Made by a program: the position numbers and the translations under genes. A stretch of DNA of 41,064 bases from CBDUXP01 sp965371225 [NCBI: uncultured bacterium] (GTDB lineage Bacteria; Abyssobacteria; SURF-5; CBDUXP01): assembly GCA_965371225.1 (NCBI GenBank), contig CBDUXP010000034.1, forward strand, positions 1 to 41,064, in the 5' to 3' direction. Under the pieces are notes generated by a model. It searched no databases. It saw only the letters and a program-made list of their open reading frames with translations, and was not told the DNA's origin. Below are positions 40,731 through 41,064 of this stretch, piece by piece (within the stretch, counting starts at the first letter, position 1; each line of letters starts with the position of its first letter).

Positions 40731-41064
40731 ATGGGGGAGCGCGTGGCGGCGCAAGATGCCAGAAAGGCGACCAAGACACGGCACGGTCGTGGGTCCGCCT
40801 GCGGATCCGCTGTGTGTCCCGCGCTGGTCATCGATCCCGAGTTGGTCGCGGCGGTGGTTGGAGAGTCCGGATCCCGGTGCCGGGCGATGTTGGGGCTCCG
40901 CCCGGCGGCCTCTGGCCCCTCACAACAGCCTGGCAGGGCGAGTGGCGCGGGGGCGGCCCAGGCGATGAGTCCGGCTGTGGGCAGGGACACCACCTTCGCA
41001 CGCTTCGGATACCTGGACGCCTTCACGAGGACAATCGCGGCCTTCCCCGCGTTGGAGAGGCTGA
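40731..41064 (+). CDS. Partial hypothetical protein (runs off right edge)
   Basis: An open frame of 111 codons with no stop before the window ends. I do not recognise it. It begins with a basic, possibly disordered tail (DARKATKTRHGRG), then CPALVIDPELVAAVVGE and, after a low-complexity Gly/Ala/Pro stretch, FARFGYLDAFTRTIAAFPALERL, which is helical. The AT-rich leader directly upstream supports a true start at ATG 40731, with GTG 40743 as alternative. No ribosome site is clear. It could be a real gene or a chance open frame in high-GC sequence. Confidence 0.4.
   Translation, partial: MGERVAAQDARKATKTRHGRGSACGSAVCPALVIDPELVAAVVGESGSRCRAMLGLRPAASGPSQQPGRASGAGAAQAMSPAVGRDTTFARFGYLDAFTRTIAAFPALERL

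Overview
This is a high-GC bacterial window that codes densely on both strands, with no intergenic gap longer than about 265 bases. It has no rRNA, tRNA, CRISPR array, transposase, integrase or other obvious mobile gene. The content points to a metabolically versatile environmental bacterium that oxidises hydrophobic, lipid-like or steroid/terpenoid-like substrates: two cytochromes P450, paired acyl-CoA dehydrogenases, two acyl-CoA ligases, two thiolase-like proteins (one with a DUF35 partner), crotonase and thioesterase proteins, SDRs, VOC proteins and two Fe(II)/2-oxoglutarate oxygenases. The Cus-type tripartite efflux system shows a Gram-negative cell. I cannot assign a phylum from the sequence; a proteobacterial or neighbouring lineage is only a guess.

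Layout. Positions 1-5454 hold a P450 cut by the left edge (minus strand), an SDR, an orphan lower-GC exported protein, a VOC protein, a crotonase lacking both classical catalytic glutamates (minus strand) and a TesB-like thioesterase. From 5720 to 17985 everything is on the plus strand: two sister acyl-CoA dehydrogenases, a nitroreductase, an SCP2-type thiolase, an acyl-CoA ligase, an exported PQQ dehydrogenase, an exported calcium-loop protein, a second acyl-CoA ligase and an alkylsulfatase-like metallohydrolase. The first five form a tight beta-oxidation-like operon. It sits behind a strong sigma70-like promoter that contains a 17-bp perfect palindrome, followed by a structured leader.

Positions 17995-28934 alternate in strand: a membrane protein; a VOC/CMD/isocitrate-lyase-like trio; TauD dioxygenase, thiolase-like and DUF35 proteins; a complete P450; a class III alcohol dehydrogenase; a 2OG oxygenase; and two more lower-GC orphan genes. 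Positions 29009-36387 (minus strand) are a copper/silver-type Cus efflux operon in which all three subunit genes overlap by 4 nt. It is led by a small Cys-rich exported protein and has a clear promoter and an upstream 21-bp dyad.

The right end, 36542-40581, is the most distinctive part. A reductase closely resembling eukaryotic 3-ketodihydrosphingosine reductase diverges from an FGGY-family kinase and a clear sphingosine-1-phosphate-lyase homologue. This suggests a sphingoid-base metabolic locus in a bacterium. The window ends inside an unrecognised open frame behind an AT-rich leader.

All function calls come from reading motifs by eye; no database search was run. Catalytic residue positions are counted from the start codon given for each gene.
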